The notes under the pieces are model-generated. The model had not been told where the DNA came from, made no database searches, and was given only the letters and a program-made list of their open reading frames with translations. From assembly GCA_017428525.1 (NCBI GenBank), contig JAFRQQ010000002.1, positions 62,001-126,000 on the forward strand: a stretch of 64,000 bases of DNA, written 5' to 3'. A program made the translations under genes and the position numbers. Positions 50,258 through 58,650 of the stretch are shown here, one piece after another (positions within the stretch are counted from its first letter, which is position 1; every line of letters starts with the position of its first letter). The DNA comes from Clostridia bacterium. Lineage in GTDB: Bacteria; Bacillota; Clostridia; Oscillospirales; Acutalibacteraceae.

Positions 50258-50995
50258 ATGCCATCGAAAGATGAATTGAATGAGAAGCTGTTTGCATTAT
50301 GCAAGGCAGACGTTATCGATTATGAGGCGGTCGAATCACTGCTGAAACAAGGCGCCGAACCGCTGGGGAAAATTGATGATTACGGGGATGATAATGTTTA
50401 CGGTGCATTTGTATATCATTTGCTTCATAAAGATATCATACCGGAAGACTTATACTTTATCACAGATCTGTTCCTGCGCTATGGAATGGATATTACGAAG
50501 CCGGCAGTTCCTTATGATGTCGATGGAGCTTGGAATCCGGTACGATATTTTCCATTTCTTACGGAGGAGTGCGTTCTCCGAACACTTCGGCTGTTGCTCG
50601 ACCACGGGCTTTCTTCCGATGATGCCTGGGAATGCTGGGGTCATGGGATTGAAGACTATCTCAATGTCGGCGGTTCCTTGTGCGACGATGAGAGCATGGA
50701 AGAATACTATGGTTATATCAGAAAACTGATGCTGATCGCGTCATATCCTCATGTATTGAATGAGAGTGACGGATTAAAGCGGGAAATATGGTATGATTAT
50801 AATCATTATGATCTTTTGAAATTCCGAAATTGGAATGACTTTTCGATCGAGGTTGACACGTCACATTGTGCGAGGATTCCGGATGTCTGCGGATCCGTGG
50901 TATCAATTATTGAAAAAAGCAGCGGAAAAGTCGTATGGAAATACGGCGTCTGCCTAAAACCGGAAGGCATTGCGAAAGCAGGAACCGAAGACTAA
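50258..50995 (+). CDS. Unknown ankyrin-like protein
   Basis: 245 residues, start after GGGAGGG. Helical pairs resemble ankyrin units: VIDYEAVESLLKQGAEPLGKIDD and LRTLRLLLDHGLSSDDAWE. A C-terminal beta-rich part follows (IEVDTSHCARIPDVCGSVVSI), similar in style to the ending of the 621-residue paralogue. It is AT-rich like the rest of this block. It is the last gene of the run and converges on htpG. Confidence 0.6.
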   Translation: MPSKDELNEKLFALCKADVIDYEAVESLLKQGAEPLGKIDDYGDDNVYGAFVYHLLHKDIIPEDLYFITDLFLRYGMDITKPAVPYDVDGAWNPVRYFPFLTEECVLRTLRLLLDHGLSSDDAWECWGHGIEDYLNVGGSLCDDESMEEYYGYIRKLMLIASYPHVLNESDGLKREIWYDYNHYDLLKFRNWNDFSIEVDTSHCARIPDVCGSVVSIIEKSSGKVVWKYGVCLKPEGIAKAGTED

Positions 50996-50999
50996 AATC

Positions 51000-51041
51000 A
51001 AAAACACCCGCTGCATCCGGTGGATCGGACGCGGCGGGTGT
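51000..51041 (-). terminator. Terminator after htpG
   Basis: ACACCCGC pairs with GCGGGTGT; on the minus strand it is followed by U5 and, after GA, U4. Confidence 0.75.
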
Positions 51042-51083
51042 GGTTTGTGTGCGGCTGTTCTGCGCCGGGGTCGGCGTGCGGGC

Positions 51084-52976
51084 TTACTCCGCCATCAGGT
51101 TGGCGACGAGCTTGCCGTATTCTGCGGGGTCCTCGACGGCCAGGCCGCTGAGCAGGCGGGCGTTGGCGTACAGCACCTTGCTGTAGGCCGCGAGCTTCTC
51201 CGGGTCGTCCGTGCGCAGCGCTTCCAGCTTCTGCACCACGGGATGCGCCTTGTTCAGCTCGAGCACCAGCGTGGCCTTGACCTTTTCGTCGCCGATGCCG
51301 GGCATCTTGTTGAGCGTCTTTTCCATGCCGACCGAGAGCTCGCCCTCCGTGGCAAGGCAGGCGGGATGATCACCGAGCTTGTCCGTCAGGCGCACGGACG
51401 CCACGGCGTCGCCCAGCGCCGCTTTCACGGCGGCCAGCAGGTCGGCGGCGTCGGCGTTCGCCTTGGAGAGCGCCTCTTTTTCTTCCTCCGTGCCCAGGTC
51501 GGCGTCCTCTTTGCAAACGTCCGCGAATTCCCTCTCCTCATAAGTGCGCAGCATCTTCAGCGCGAATTCGTCGACATCCTCGGTCAGATAGAGCACTTCC
51601 TGCCCGCGGGCAAGCGCGGCCTCCACCTGCGGGAGCATCGCGATGCGCTCGACCGTTTCGCCGGCGGCGTAGAGGATCTTCGTCTGCGATTCCGGCATCC
51701 GGCCGACGTATTCCGCGAGTGTGACGGGTTTGTCCCCGTTTGAGGAGCGGAACATCACCAGATCCTGCAGGGTTTCCCTGTGGGTGCCGTAATCGGCATA
51801 CAGGCCCCATTTGAGCTGGGTGCCGAAGGCGGTGAAGAATTTTTCATAGCTTTCACGGTCGTCCCGCTGCAGCTTTTTCAGCTCGGCGGTGATCTTTTTT
51901 TCGAGCGCCTTGGCAATGATCTTCAGCTGGCGGTCATGCTGCAGCATCTCGCGCGAAATATTCAGCGAAAGGTCGGCGCTGTCCACCAGGCCGCGCACGA
52001 AGCTGTAATGATCCGGCAGCAGATCCTTGCATTTTTCCATGATCATCACGCCGCTGGAATAGAGCTGCAGGCCCTTTTCAAAGTCGCGGCTGTAATAGTC
52101 AAACGGCGCGCGGGCGGGGATGAACAGCAGCGCCTCATAATTCGAGGTGCCCTCCGCCTTCTGGCGGATCACCTTGAGCGGCGCTTCGAAATCATAGAAT
52201 TTTTCCTGATAAAATGCGGCGTATTCCTCGTCTGTGACCTCGCTCTGGGCCTTCTTCCAGATCGGGGTCATGCTGTTGAGCGTTTCGTCGGCGGTCACGG
52301 TTTCATATTCGTCCTCCGTGCCCTCCTTCTTCTGCTCGCGGCTGACCTGCATCCGGATCGGGTAGCGGATATAGTCGCTGTATTTTTTCACGAGGGAACG
52401 CAGCTGCCATTCCTCGAGATAGTCGCTGAACTTCGCGTCCTCCGTGTCCGCTTTCAGATGGAGGGTGATCACCGTGCCGGGCGCGTCCTTTTCGCAGGGG
52501 GTCACGGTGTAGCCGTCCGCGCCGGCGGATTCCCAGCGGTTGGCCTCGTCGCTGCCGTAAGCGCGGCTGACGACGGTGATGCGGTCGCTGACCATGAAGG
52601 CCGAATAGAAGCCGACGCCGAACTGGCCGATGATATCCACGGCCTCCTTGCCCTCCTGCGCAGCGGCCTTGAAATCAAACGAGCCGCTGCGCGCGATGGT
52701 GCCCAGATTCTTCTCCAGCTCTTCCGCGGTCATGCCGATGCCGTTGTCGCTGATCGTCAGCGTGCGCGCGTCCCGATCGGGGGTCAGGCGGATTTCATAG
52801 TCCTCGCGCGTGAGCGTGACGCTCTGATCCGTCAGGGAGCGGAAATAGAGCTTGTCAATGGCGTCGCTCGCGTTGGAAATCAGCTCGCGCAGGAAGATTT
52901 CCTTGTGGGTATAGATGGAATTGACCATCAGGTCCAGCAGGCGTTTGGATTCGGTTTTGAACTGTTTCTTTGCCAT
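51084..52976 (-). CDS. htpG: Molecular chaperone HtpG (Hsp90)
   Basis: 630 residues, the normal length. The GHKL ATPase motifs are present: ELISNASDAIDKL, ISDNGIGMTAEEL and GQFGVGFYSAFMV. The middle domain has SNYEALLFIPARAPFDYY and VDSADLSLNISREMLQ, and the C-terminal dimer domain ends at AE. It is an ATP-driven chaperone in the cytosol. It is alone on the minus strand, with a promoter at 53015-53043 and no CIRCE element, unlike hsp20. Confidence 0.96.
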   Translation of the reverse strand: MAKKQFKTESKRLLDLMVNSIYTHKEIFLRELISNASDAIDKLYFRSLTDQSVTLTREDYEIRLTPDRDARTLTISDNGIGMTAEELEKNLGTIARSGSFDFKAAAQEGKEAVDIIGQFGVGFYSAFMVSDRITVVSRAYGSDEANRWESAGADGYTVTPCEKDAPGTVITLHLKADTEDAKFSDYLEEWQLRSLVKKYSDYIRYPIRMQVSREQKKEGTEDEYETVTADETLNSMTPIWKKAQSEVTDEEYAAFYQEKFYDFEAPLKVIRQKAEGTSNYEALLFIPARAPFDYYSRDFEKGLQLYSSGVMIMEKCKDLLPDHYSFVRGLVDSADLSLNISREMLQHDRQLKIIAKALEKKITAELKKLQRDDRESYEKFFTAFGTQLKWGLYADYGTHRETLQDLVMFRSSNGDKPVTLAEYVGRMPESQTKILYAAGETVERIAMLPQVEAALARGQEVLYLTEDVDEFALKMLRTYEEREFADVCKEDADLGTEEEKEALSKANADAADLLAAVKAALGDAVASVRLTDKLGDHPACLATEGELSVGMEKTLNKMPGIGDEKVKATLVLELNKAHPVVQKLEALRTDDPEKLAAYSKVLYANARLLSGLAVEDPAEYGKLVANLMAE

Positions 52977-53014
52977 AATATTTCCTTCTTTTAAAAATAA
53001 TCTGATTAAATTAT

Positions 53015-53043
53015 ATTATACCACAAATTGAAAAGAAATGCAA
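53015..53043 (-). promoter_or_regulatory. htpG promoter
   Basis: On the minus strand: TTGCAT, 17 nt, TATAAT. Confidence 0.75.
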
Positions 53044-53053
53044 ATCCGTGCAT

Positions 53054-53081
53054 TTGACTTTTTCCGAAAATGTGATACAAT
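53054..53081 (+). promoter_or_regulatory. Promoter of the lipoprotein gene
   Basis: TTGACT, 16 nt, TACAAT, 38 nt before the start codon. Confidence 0.7.
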
Positions 53082-53119
53082 AATAGGGAAGAACAACCGG
53101 AAACGGAGGAATCTCTCAC

Positions 53120-53554
53120 ATGAAAAAAATCTGCTGTATTCTGATCGTGCTTGCGATGCTGATGGGCTTGAGCGCCTGCAGATGGATCAACAACCCCGGC
53201 AACGGCGAATCGACGAGCTTTTCAAACAGTGAAATGGCGGCAAAGCAGATGGAGGTCATCAACACCTTCGGCCGCACGCAGACGGATGACCGCATCGTGG
53301 CCTATCAGGGCGAAAATGAGTATCTGAAATACGTCATTGTTTATTATAAGGACGGCGTGCGCACGGAGGAATATACGCACTATCTCGTGTTCGGCGACGC
53401 CGCTTATGCGCGCATGAAGGAGCAGTATGCCGACGTGCCGGAGGTGCTGATCGAGGATGAAACGCATCACATCCGCTTCCGCTCGGCGGAAGCTGTCGGC
53501 AGCAATTACGCGGAGGATCTGAAGATCATCCAGGAAAACTATGATCTGCGCTGA
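53120..53554 (+). CDS. Small lipoprotein of unknown function
   Basis: 144 residues. A lipoprotein signal (CILIVLAMLMGLSAC) gives lipidated Cys at about residue 20. The mature part is a small alpha/beta protein (YLKYVIVYYKDGVRTEEYTHYLVFGD) with no known family that I recognise. AACGGAGGAA precedes the ATG. It is monocistronic and ended by a strong hairpin. Confidence 0.75.
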   Translation: MKKICCILIVLAMLMGLSACRWINNPGNGESTSFSNSEMAAKQMEVINTFGRTQTDDRIVAYQGENEYLKYVIVYYKDGVRTEEYTHYLVFGDAAYARMKEQYADVPEVLIEDETHHIRFRSAEAVGSNYAEDLKIIQENYDLR

Positions 53555-53612
53555 CGAATAAAGAAACCGCGGCGCTGCCGCATTGAGCGAAAAACGTAAA
53601 AGCGACCGAAGA

Positions 53613-53655
53613 AGAGCTTGCATTCCGGACAATCATGGAGTGCAAGCTCTCTTTC
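53613..53655 (+). terminator. Terminator after the lipoprotein gene
   Basis: AGAGCTTGCA pairs with TGCAAGCTCT (10 bp), followed by CTTTCTTT. Confidence 0.7.
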
Positions 53656-53760
53656 TTTCTGTTTTAAAACGAAAACGAAAGGGTTTTCTGCTCTGGCTCC
53701 CTTTGTACAGCCTTCGGTCGAAGAAAACGCCGTTTTCATCTGAATGCAACAGCCCCGTTT

Positions 53761-54525
53761 TCAATGCAGCGCCACATCCAGCACCATCATCACGGAAAAG
53801 CCGAGCAGAAACAGCAGCGCCGCCTGCAGATGCCGGCCGCCCTGCGCGGCCTCCGGCAGCAGCGCATCCGCCACAACGAACAGCATTGCGCCCGCCGCCA
53901 GCCCCAGCAGACAGGGGAGCAGCGGTACGAGCAGCGCGGCGAGCAGGAGCGTGAGCACGGCGGCAAGGGGCTCCACCATGCCGGACAGCGCGCCGAGCAG
54001 GAATGCGCGCGGCTTGCTTCGTCCGCCGGCATACAGCGGCAGAGAGAGGATCGCGCCTTCGGGCAGATTCTGAATTGCGATGCCGAGCGCGAGCGCAAAT
54101 GCGGCCGCTTCGGTGCCGCCGGCGGCGTTTGCGGCGGCATAGGCCGCGCCGACGGCCATGCCCTCCGGAATATTGTGCACGGTCACGGAGAAAAACAGCA
54201 TGGCGGTGCCGCTCATGCCGCGTCCGCCGTGTCCCGCGCGGGTACGCAGCCGCCGGAGCGCACCGTCCGCGCCGCGCATGAGCGCGACGCCCAGCCAGAT
54301 GCCGCAAAGCGGCGGCAGAAAGGCCAGCCGGCCGGCTTTGCTGCAGGCCTCGAGCGCCGGCAGCAGCAGGCTCCAGATGGCGGCAGCCGTCATGATGCCC
54401 GCAGCCCCCGCCGCGCAGATTCTTGAGAATGCGGGACGCACGCCGCGCAGCAGACAGACGCCGGCCGCGCCGAGCGCCGTGAACAGGCAGGGCAGCAGGA
54501 TTCCAAACAGAGCAGATCGATGCAA
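53761..54525 (-). CDS. ZIP-family metal transporter
   Basis: 254 residues with about eight membrane segments. The metal-site helices are clear: VTVHNIPEGMAVG and AIQNLPEGAILSLPL. It should move zinc, iron or manganese into the cytosol. The start is a TTG at 54525, 6 nt after GAGGTGG; no ATG is available upstream with such a site. No metal-regulator site is evident. Confidence 0.85.
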   Translation of the reverse strand: MHRSALFGILLPCLFTALGAAGVCLLRGVRPAFSRICAAGAAGIMTAAAIWSLLLPALEACSKAGRLAFLPPLCGIWLGVALMRGADGALRRLRTRAGHGGRGMSGTAMLFFSVTVHNIPEGMAVGAAYAAANAAGGTEAAAFALALGIAIQNLPEGAILSLPLYAGGRSKPRAFLLGALSGMVEPLAAVLTLLLAALLVPLLPCLLGLAAGAMLFVVADALLPEAAQGGRHLQAALLFLLGFSVMMVLDVALH

Positions 54526-54621
54526 ATGCTACCACCTCAGTGCCATCGTATGCGGCGGGGAGGAATGACGTGCCGAAAACGGTATACAATAAGGGGGAAC
54601 GACGAGGGAAGGAGGAAACGC

Positions 54622-54972
54622 ATGGTCGATGATCGAAGCCGGTCGCGGCGGGTGCTCGCGCATCTGCTGCGCACACCGCCGCTGGCAACGGCGGCGCTGG
54701 CAGGCAAGGCGGCGCGCGGCACGCTGATGGTTGTCCCGTCTTCGTCCGGCGCCTTTCTTGTGCTGTCCGTGCATGGATGGGCGGCAATGACGCCGACGCT
54801 GACGCTGCGGATCGGCGAAGCAGCATGGCAGCTTCCGTTTATGACGGCGGACGGCCTGTGCTGGTGCAGCTTTTTTACGCGTTCGCTGCCGCGCGCGGAA
54901 ACGGTCTGCGTCGAAACGGCGGCGGGGGAGCGCGTTGTCAGCGGCAGGCTGCGGGCGACGGACGCGCATTGA
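54622..54972 (+). CDS. Unknown small basic protein
   Basis: 116 residues, start after AAGGAGG. It has an Arg-rich N-terminus (DDRSRSRRVLAHLLRTPP) and a beta-rich rest with several Trp (FLVLSVHGWAAM, LCWCSFFTRSL). No family is recognised. It stands alone, divergent from the ZIP gene, and is followed by the promoter of the next gene. Confidence 0.55.
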   Translation: MVDDRSRSRRVLAHLLRTPPLATAALAGKAARGTLMVVPSSSGAFLVLSVHGWAAMTPTLTLRIGEAAWQLPFMTADGLCWCSFFTRSLPRAETVCVETAAGERVVSGRLRATDAH

Positions 54973-54997
54973 CTTTTTTTATGGGATCCGCTATACT
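54969..54997 (+). promoter_or_regulatory. Promoter of the soluble metallophosphoesterase gene
   Basis: TTGACT, 17 nt, TATACT; it overlaps the end of the preceding gene. Confidence 0.7.
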
Positions 54998-55023
54998 GAA
55001 AGCGACGGAAAGGAGCGGATTCG

Positions 55024-56088
55024 ATGGCAAAGGGCGTGCTGCTGTATGACCCCGCGGTGTTTGTCGCGGGCGAGGAGTATCAGATTTTTGCGCGGGTGAA
55101 AAGCGCCTGCGCCTTTGCCGTGGAAATCGGCGGCAAGCGCTATGAGGATCATTCCAACGGCGTGGTGCGCACCGCGACGCGGATCCATCGCGTCACCGTG
55201 CCGCAGGCGGCGCTGGATGCGGCAAAGCAGTACACGGTCGTCCTGCGGCCGGTGCTTGAACGCCGGGCGTATCGCAGCCGGTTTGCGCCGGAGCAGCGCA
55301 TGGAATATCCGTTCAGGCCGCTTCCCGCGCAGGGCGTCAACATCTATCATATTGCCGATACCCACGGGAAAGCGTTCCATGCCGTGCGCTCGGCGGCGCT
55401 CTGCGGCAAGCAGATCGACCTGCTGGTGCTCAACGGCGATATTGTCAACGCGTCGAATCGCGTGTCGGAGTTTGATACGATCTATCGGATCGCGCAGGAC
55501 GTCACGCACGGCGCGCTGCCGGTGATCTGCTCGCGCGGCAACCACGATCTGCGCGGCAAAGCGGCGGAGAAGCTCTGGGAGTATCTGCCCACCGTCAACG
55601 GCCGCTTCTACTATACGCTGCGGCTGGGCAATCTCTGGGCGCTGGTGCTCGATTGCGGCGAGGACAAGCCGGATGATCATGAGGAATACGGCGGCGCGAT
55701 CTGCTGCCACGCATTCCGCGAGGAAGAAACGGCGTTTCTGCAGGAGGTGGTTGCGCGCGCGCAGAGCGAATATGCCGCGCCGGGCGTTGCGCACCGGCTG
55801 GTGATCGCGCATCATCCGTTTACCAATGTGGGGGAACCGCCGTTTGATATCGAGCAGCCGCTGTATGCGGCCTGGGCGGCGCTGCTGCGGGAGGAGATCC
55901 GGCCGGAGCTCTTTCTTGCCGGGCACTATCACCGCTGTTTCGTGAGCATGCCGGGCAGTGAATTCGATACCCTCGGGCAGGCCTGCCCGATTGCGGTGGG
56001 CGCAAAACCGGAGGGGAAACGCGGATTTACCGGCTGCTGCGTGACGCTCGGCGGCGGCGCGCCGGAGATCACCTTCCATCGCGGATAA
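55024..56088 (+). CDS. Cytosolic metallophosphoesterase
   Basis: 354 residues. An N-terminal beta domain of about 100 residues precedes the calcineurin-like domain: IADTHGK, LNGDIV, SRGNHD, AHHPF and LAGHYHRC. LDCGEDKPDDHEEYGG is nearly the same as in the membrane phosphoesterase at 3415-4986, so both derive from one ancestor, one with and one without membrane segments. Substrate unknown. Confidence 0.85.
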   Translation: MAKGVLLYDPAVFVAGEEYQIFARVKSACAFAVEIGGKRYEDHSNGVVRTATRIHRVTVPQAALDAAKQYTVVLRPVLERRAYRSRFAPEQRMEYPFRPLPAQGVNIYHIADTHGKAFHAVRSAALCGKQIDLLVLNGDIVNASNRVSEFDTIYRIAQDVTHGALPVICSRGNHDLRGKAAEKLWEYLPTVNGRFYYTLRLGNLWALVLDCGEDKPDDHEEYGGAICCHAFREEETAFLQEVVARAQSEYAAPGVAHRLVIAHHPFTNVGEPPFDIEQPLYAAWAALLREEIRPELFLAGHYHRCFVSMPGSEFDTLGQACPIAVGAKPEGKRGFTGCCVTLGGGAPEITFHRG

Positions 56089-56113
56089 CGCCAGGCAGCG
56101 CCGGAGAAGAACA

Positions 56114-56168
56114 AATAAAAAAACAGGCTTGCGGTGCATACGGCGCCGCAGGCCTGTTTGTCTGTTTT
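56114..56168. terminator. Bidirectional terminator
   Basis: AAACAGGC (56121-56128) pairs with GCCTGTTT (56152-56159), with inner GCGG/CCGC pairing. The minus side has a long U tract and the plus side GTCTGTTTT. It ends the phosphoesterase gene and the CD1247-like gene. Confidence 0.78.
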
Positions 56169-56184
56169 GATGCATTCGGAAGAC

Positions 56185-56610
56185 TCAGTCGTCGTCTTCC
56201 TCGTCGTCCTCATCATCGTCGAAGTCGATCTCGAATTCGAGCAGCTCGTTGCATTTCGGGCAATTCAGGCTGCCTTCCTCGAGGATCTCGCGATCCACGC
56301 TGATGACTTCGCCGCAATTCGGGCATTCCACATCGTAGTAATCGTCTTCGTCGTCATACTCCTCGTCGTCAAAGTAGGGATCGAGGTCTTCATAGACGAA
56401 TTCTTCCAGCGATTCGAGGTCCTCGTCAACAGCGTCCACCTGCTCGGAAATGACGTCCAGATCCTCATCCAGCGCGAGCACCGCCTTGGTCAGCTCGTCG
56501 AGCAGCGCAACGATGTTGTTGAGCACCTTGGTCTCCGGCTTCGCGGGGTCTGCGGAAAGCAGATCCACGGCGCCCTTGATGATGCCGAGCTTTTCAACGA
56601 TATCCTTCAT
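56185..56610 (-). CDS. CD1247-like N-terminal domain protein with zinc ribbon
   Basis: 141 residues. The N-terminal half is a coiled coil (DIVEKLGIIKGAVDLLSAD, LLDELTKAVLALDEDLD). The C-terminal half has a zinc ribbon (CPNCGE and CPKCNE) flanked by very acidic stretches ending in poly-Asp/Glu. Such proteins commonly sit next to efp in Clostridia; the role is unknown. It lies 27 nt downstream of efp in the same unit. Confidence 0.8.
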   Translation of the reverse strand: MKDIVEKLGIIKGAVDLLSADPAKPETKVLNNIVALLDELTKAVLALDEDLDVISEQVDAVDEDLESLEEFVYEDLDPYFDDEEYDDEDDYYDVECPNCGEVISVDREILEEGSLNCPKCNELLEFEIDFDDDEDDEEDDD

Positions 56611-56637
56611 TGCATTTGTCCTCCCAAAAACAAGAAT

Positions 56638-57195
56638 TTATCCGCGGCTGAGATATTCGCCGGTGCGGGTGTCAACAACGATCATTTCGCCTTCGTTGAT
56701 GAACAGCGGCACCTTGACCTCAGCGCCGGTCTCCAGAGTAGCGGGCTTGGTGGCGTTGGTCGCCGTGTTGCCTGCGAAGCCGGGGTCGGTCTTCGTGACC
56801 TGCAGCGTGACGCTGGTCGGGGGCTCCACGCCGAACACATTGCCCTTGTAGGAAAGGATGCGGCAGGTTTCGTTTTCCTTGACGAACTTGAAGTTCTCCG
56901 GCAGCGTGGATGCGCCGATGGGCACCATATCGTAGGTTTCGGGATCCATGAAGTAATACAGATCGCCGTCGTTATAGGAATATTCCATTTCCTTGCGCTC
57001 GATGTAAGCGGTCGGGAATTTGTCAGTGGGGCTGAAGGTGCGCTCCACCACGGCGCCGCCGATCACGTTGCGGATCTTGGTGCGGACAAAGGCCGCGCCC
57101 TTGCCGGGCTTCACATGCTGAAACTCGATGATCTGATAAACCTGACCTTCCATTTCAAAGGTCACACCGTTTCTGAAATCGCCTGCAGATACCAT
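56638..57195 (-). CDS. efp: Translation elongation factor P
   Basis: 185 residues, normal length. The N-terminal KOW-like domain has [22 protein letters not shown], with the tip Lys (in PGKGA) that is modified in many bacteria; the OB domains follow, with [20 protein letters not shown]. It relieves ribosome stalling at proline runs. The start at 57195 follows AAGGAG by 10 nt; a TTG two codons upstream is less likely. Confidence 0.96.
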   Translation of the reverse strand: MVSAGDFRNGVTFEMEGQVYQIIEFQHVKPGKGAAFVRTKIRNVIGGAVVERTFSPTDKFPTAYIERKEMEYSYNDGDLYYFMDPETYDMVPIGASTLPENFKFVKENETCRILSYKGNVFGVEPPTSVTLQVTKTDPGFAGNTATNATKPATLETGAEVKVPLFINEGEMIVVDTRTGEYLSRG

Positions 57196-57228
57196 AATCA
57201 AAAGTCTCCTTATAATATTCTCACAGAT

Positions 57229-57257
57229 ATTTTATACTATACACGGGGATTTTTCAA
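57229..57257 (-). promoter_or_regulatory. efp promoter
   Basis: On the minus strand: TTGAAA, 17 nt, TAAAAT. Confidence 0.65.
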
Positions 57258-57282
57258 GTCTTTTTTTACGGATTCCCCGTGT
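57241..57282 (-). terminator. Long-loop hairpin between the peptidase gene and efp
   Basis: ACACGGGGA pairs with TCCCCGTGT around a 24-nt loop. It overlaps the efp promoter and could limit read-through from the peptidase gene. Confidence 0.4.
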
Positions 57283-57304
57283 TTCTGTGCAAAAGCCGCA
57301 AAAA

Positions 57305-58363
57305 TCAGAGCACGCGCAGCTGCTTCGGGCAGGAGGTCAGGTTCTCCGCGCCGGTTTCCGTGATGAACGCCATATCTTCGATCCGCACGCCGAACCGCCC
57401 CGGGAGATAAATGCCGGGCTCCACGGTCACGACGTCGCCGGGTGCGAGCGTCTGGATGCTGCGGGGGTTGAGCGTCGGCTGCTCGTGGATCTCGACGCCG
57501 ACGCCGTGGCCGGTGCCGTGGCCGAAGAAGTCGCCGAAGCCCGCCGCCGCAATGACGTCTCTGGCAGCGGCGTCCGCCGCCTTGCAGGCAACGCCCGGCG
57601 CGAGCACGGCCAGGCCCGCCTCCTGCGCGCGCAGCACGGTCTGATACACCTGCGCCGCTTCGTCCGCAACTTCGCCGATCGCAACCGTGCGCGTCATATC
57701 GCTGTGATAGCCGTCCACAACCACGCCGAAATCCAGCGTGACAAAATCGCCGCGTGCGATTGTTTTTTCGCCCGGCACGCCGTGGGGCATCGAACCGTTG
57801 GCGCCGCTGACGGCGATCGTTTCAAAGGAGAGCGCTTCCGCGCCGCCGCGCAGCATGCACTGGTCGAGCGTGAGCGCCGTTTCCCGTTCGGTCACGCCGG
57901 GGCGCAGGAAGCGGCAGATTTCGTCAAACGCGGCCTCCGCGATCCGCTGTGCCGCGCAGATCTTCTGCTTTTCTGCTTCGCTTTTGCGGCGCCGCAGCGC
58001 GTTGATGCGTTCATCCAGCGCCGCCGCTTCGCAGGGAACGCCCGCCCAGTCGCGGATCGAGCGGAAATCGCGCACGGTCAGCCGTTCCGCTTCGGTCAGC
58101 AGTCTTGCAGCGCCGAGCCGCCGCAGCGCCTCCGGCAGCTGTTCGCGCAGCCGCGTGAGCAGCACGACCTCGTCGCAGTCCGCAACCGTGTTCTGCGCCG
58201 CTTCGATATAACGGCTGTCGGCGAAAAACAGCGCAGTTTCTTTTGTGAACAGCAGCACGCCGTCCGAGGCGGGGAAGCCGGTCAGATAGCGCCGGTTCTC
58301 CGGCGACCAGACCAGGCAGGCCTCGCCCGCCGCGCATTGCTGCTGGAGCGCTTTCAGATTCAT
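57305..58363 (-). CDS. Xaa-Pro peptidase (M24 family)
   Basis: 352 residues. An N-terminal creatinase-like domain (LVWSPENRRYLTGFPASDG) precedes the pita-bread domain with the metal ligands: TLDFGVVVDGYHSDMTR (two Asp), GHGTGHGVG (His), VTVEPGIY and GVRIEDM (two Glu). It removes N-terminal residues before proline in the cytosol and often neighbours efp, as here. The start at 58363 follows GGAGG; a terminator hairpin lies just upstream. Confidence 0.93.
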   Translation of the reverse strand: MNLKALQQQCAAGEACLVWSPENRRYLTGFPASDGVLLFTKETALFFADSRYIEAAQNTVADCDEVVLLTRLREQLPEALRRLGAARLLTEAERLTVRDFRSIRDWAGVPCEAAALDERINALRRRKSEAEKQKICAAQRIAEAAFDEICRFLRPGVTERETALTLDQCMLRGGAEALSFETIAVSGANGSMPHGVPGEKTIARGDFVTLDFGVVVDGYHSDMTRTVAIGEVADEAAQVYQTVLRAQEAGLAVLAPGVACKAADAAARDVIAAAGFGDFFGHGTGHGVGVEIHEQPTLNPRSIQTLAPGDVVTVEPGIYLPGRFGVRIEDMAFITETGAENLTSCPKQLRVL

Positions 58364-58388
58364 GCGGAACCTCCGAAATCTTTCATAT

Positions 58389-58431
58389 AAAAAAGGGTGC
58401 ACTGCCGAATGTGTGCAGCATTCGACAGTGC
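58389..58431 (-). terminator. Terminator upstream of the Xaa-Pro peptidase gene
   Basis: On the minus strand GCACTG-CGAATG pairs with CATTCG-CAGTGC (12 bp with one mismatch), followed after ACCC by six U. It probably ends the prfA-M18 operon after a 3' tail of about 220 nt. Confidence 0.75.
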
Positions 58432-58485
58432 GTTGGGGAAAGAGAAAATAAAAATGAAAAAAGAAGATGGCGAACCAGAGTGCGG

Positions 58486-58596
58486 AACAAATCGAAATGG
58501 ATTTGACAAAAATCCAACAAATCATCCGCTACCTGTATGATATTGCATGATTGCTTCCCGGTGGTGAACAAATTATGAACAAACCGTAAACAAATC
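58486..58596. repeat. Cluster of AACAAATC-like repeats
   Basis: AACAAATC occurs at 58486 and 58516, then AACAAATT, AACAAACC and AACAAATC at 58567, 58578 and 58589, exactly 11 bp apart. The 58364-58650 gap holds this, the terminator above and no clear gene. Confidence 0.45.
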
Positions 58597-58650
58597 ATGA
58601 ATTGAAAGGGTTTTGTGCGTTTCCCCAACAAAGCTGCCTGCACAGCCGAT

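Noticed and set aside
58467..58550. A 27-codon plus-strand frame (MANQSAEQIEMDLTKIQ..) in the gap before the M18 gene
   Set aside because: The helix-like sequence is attractive, but there is no spaced ribosome site or promoter and no family I recognise.
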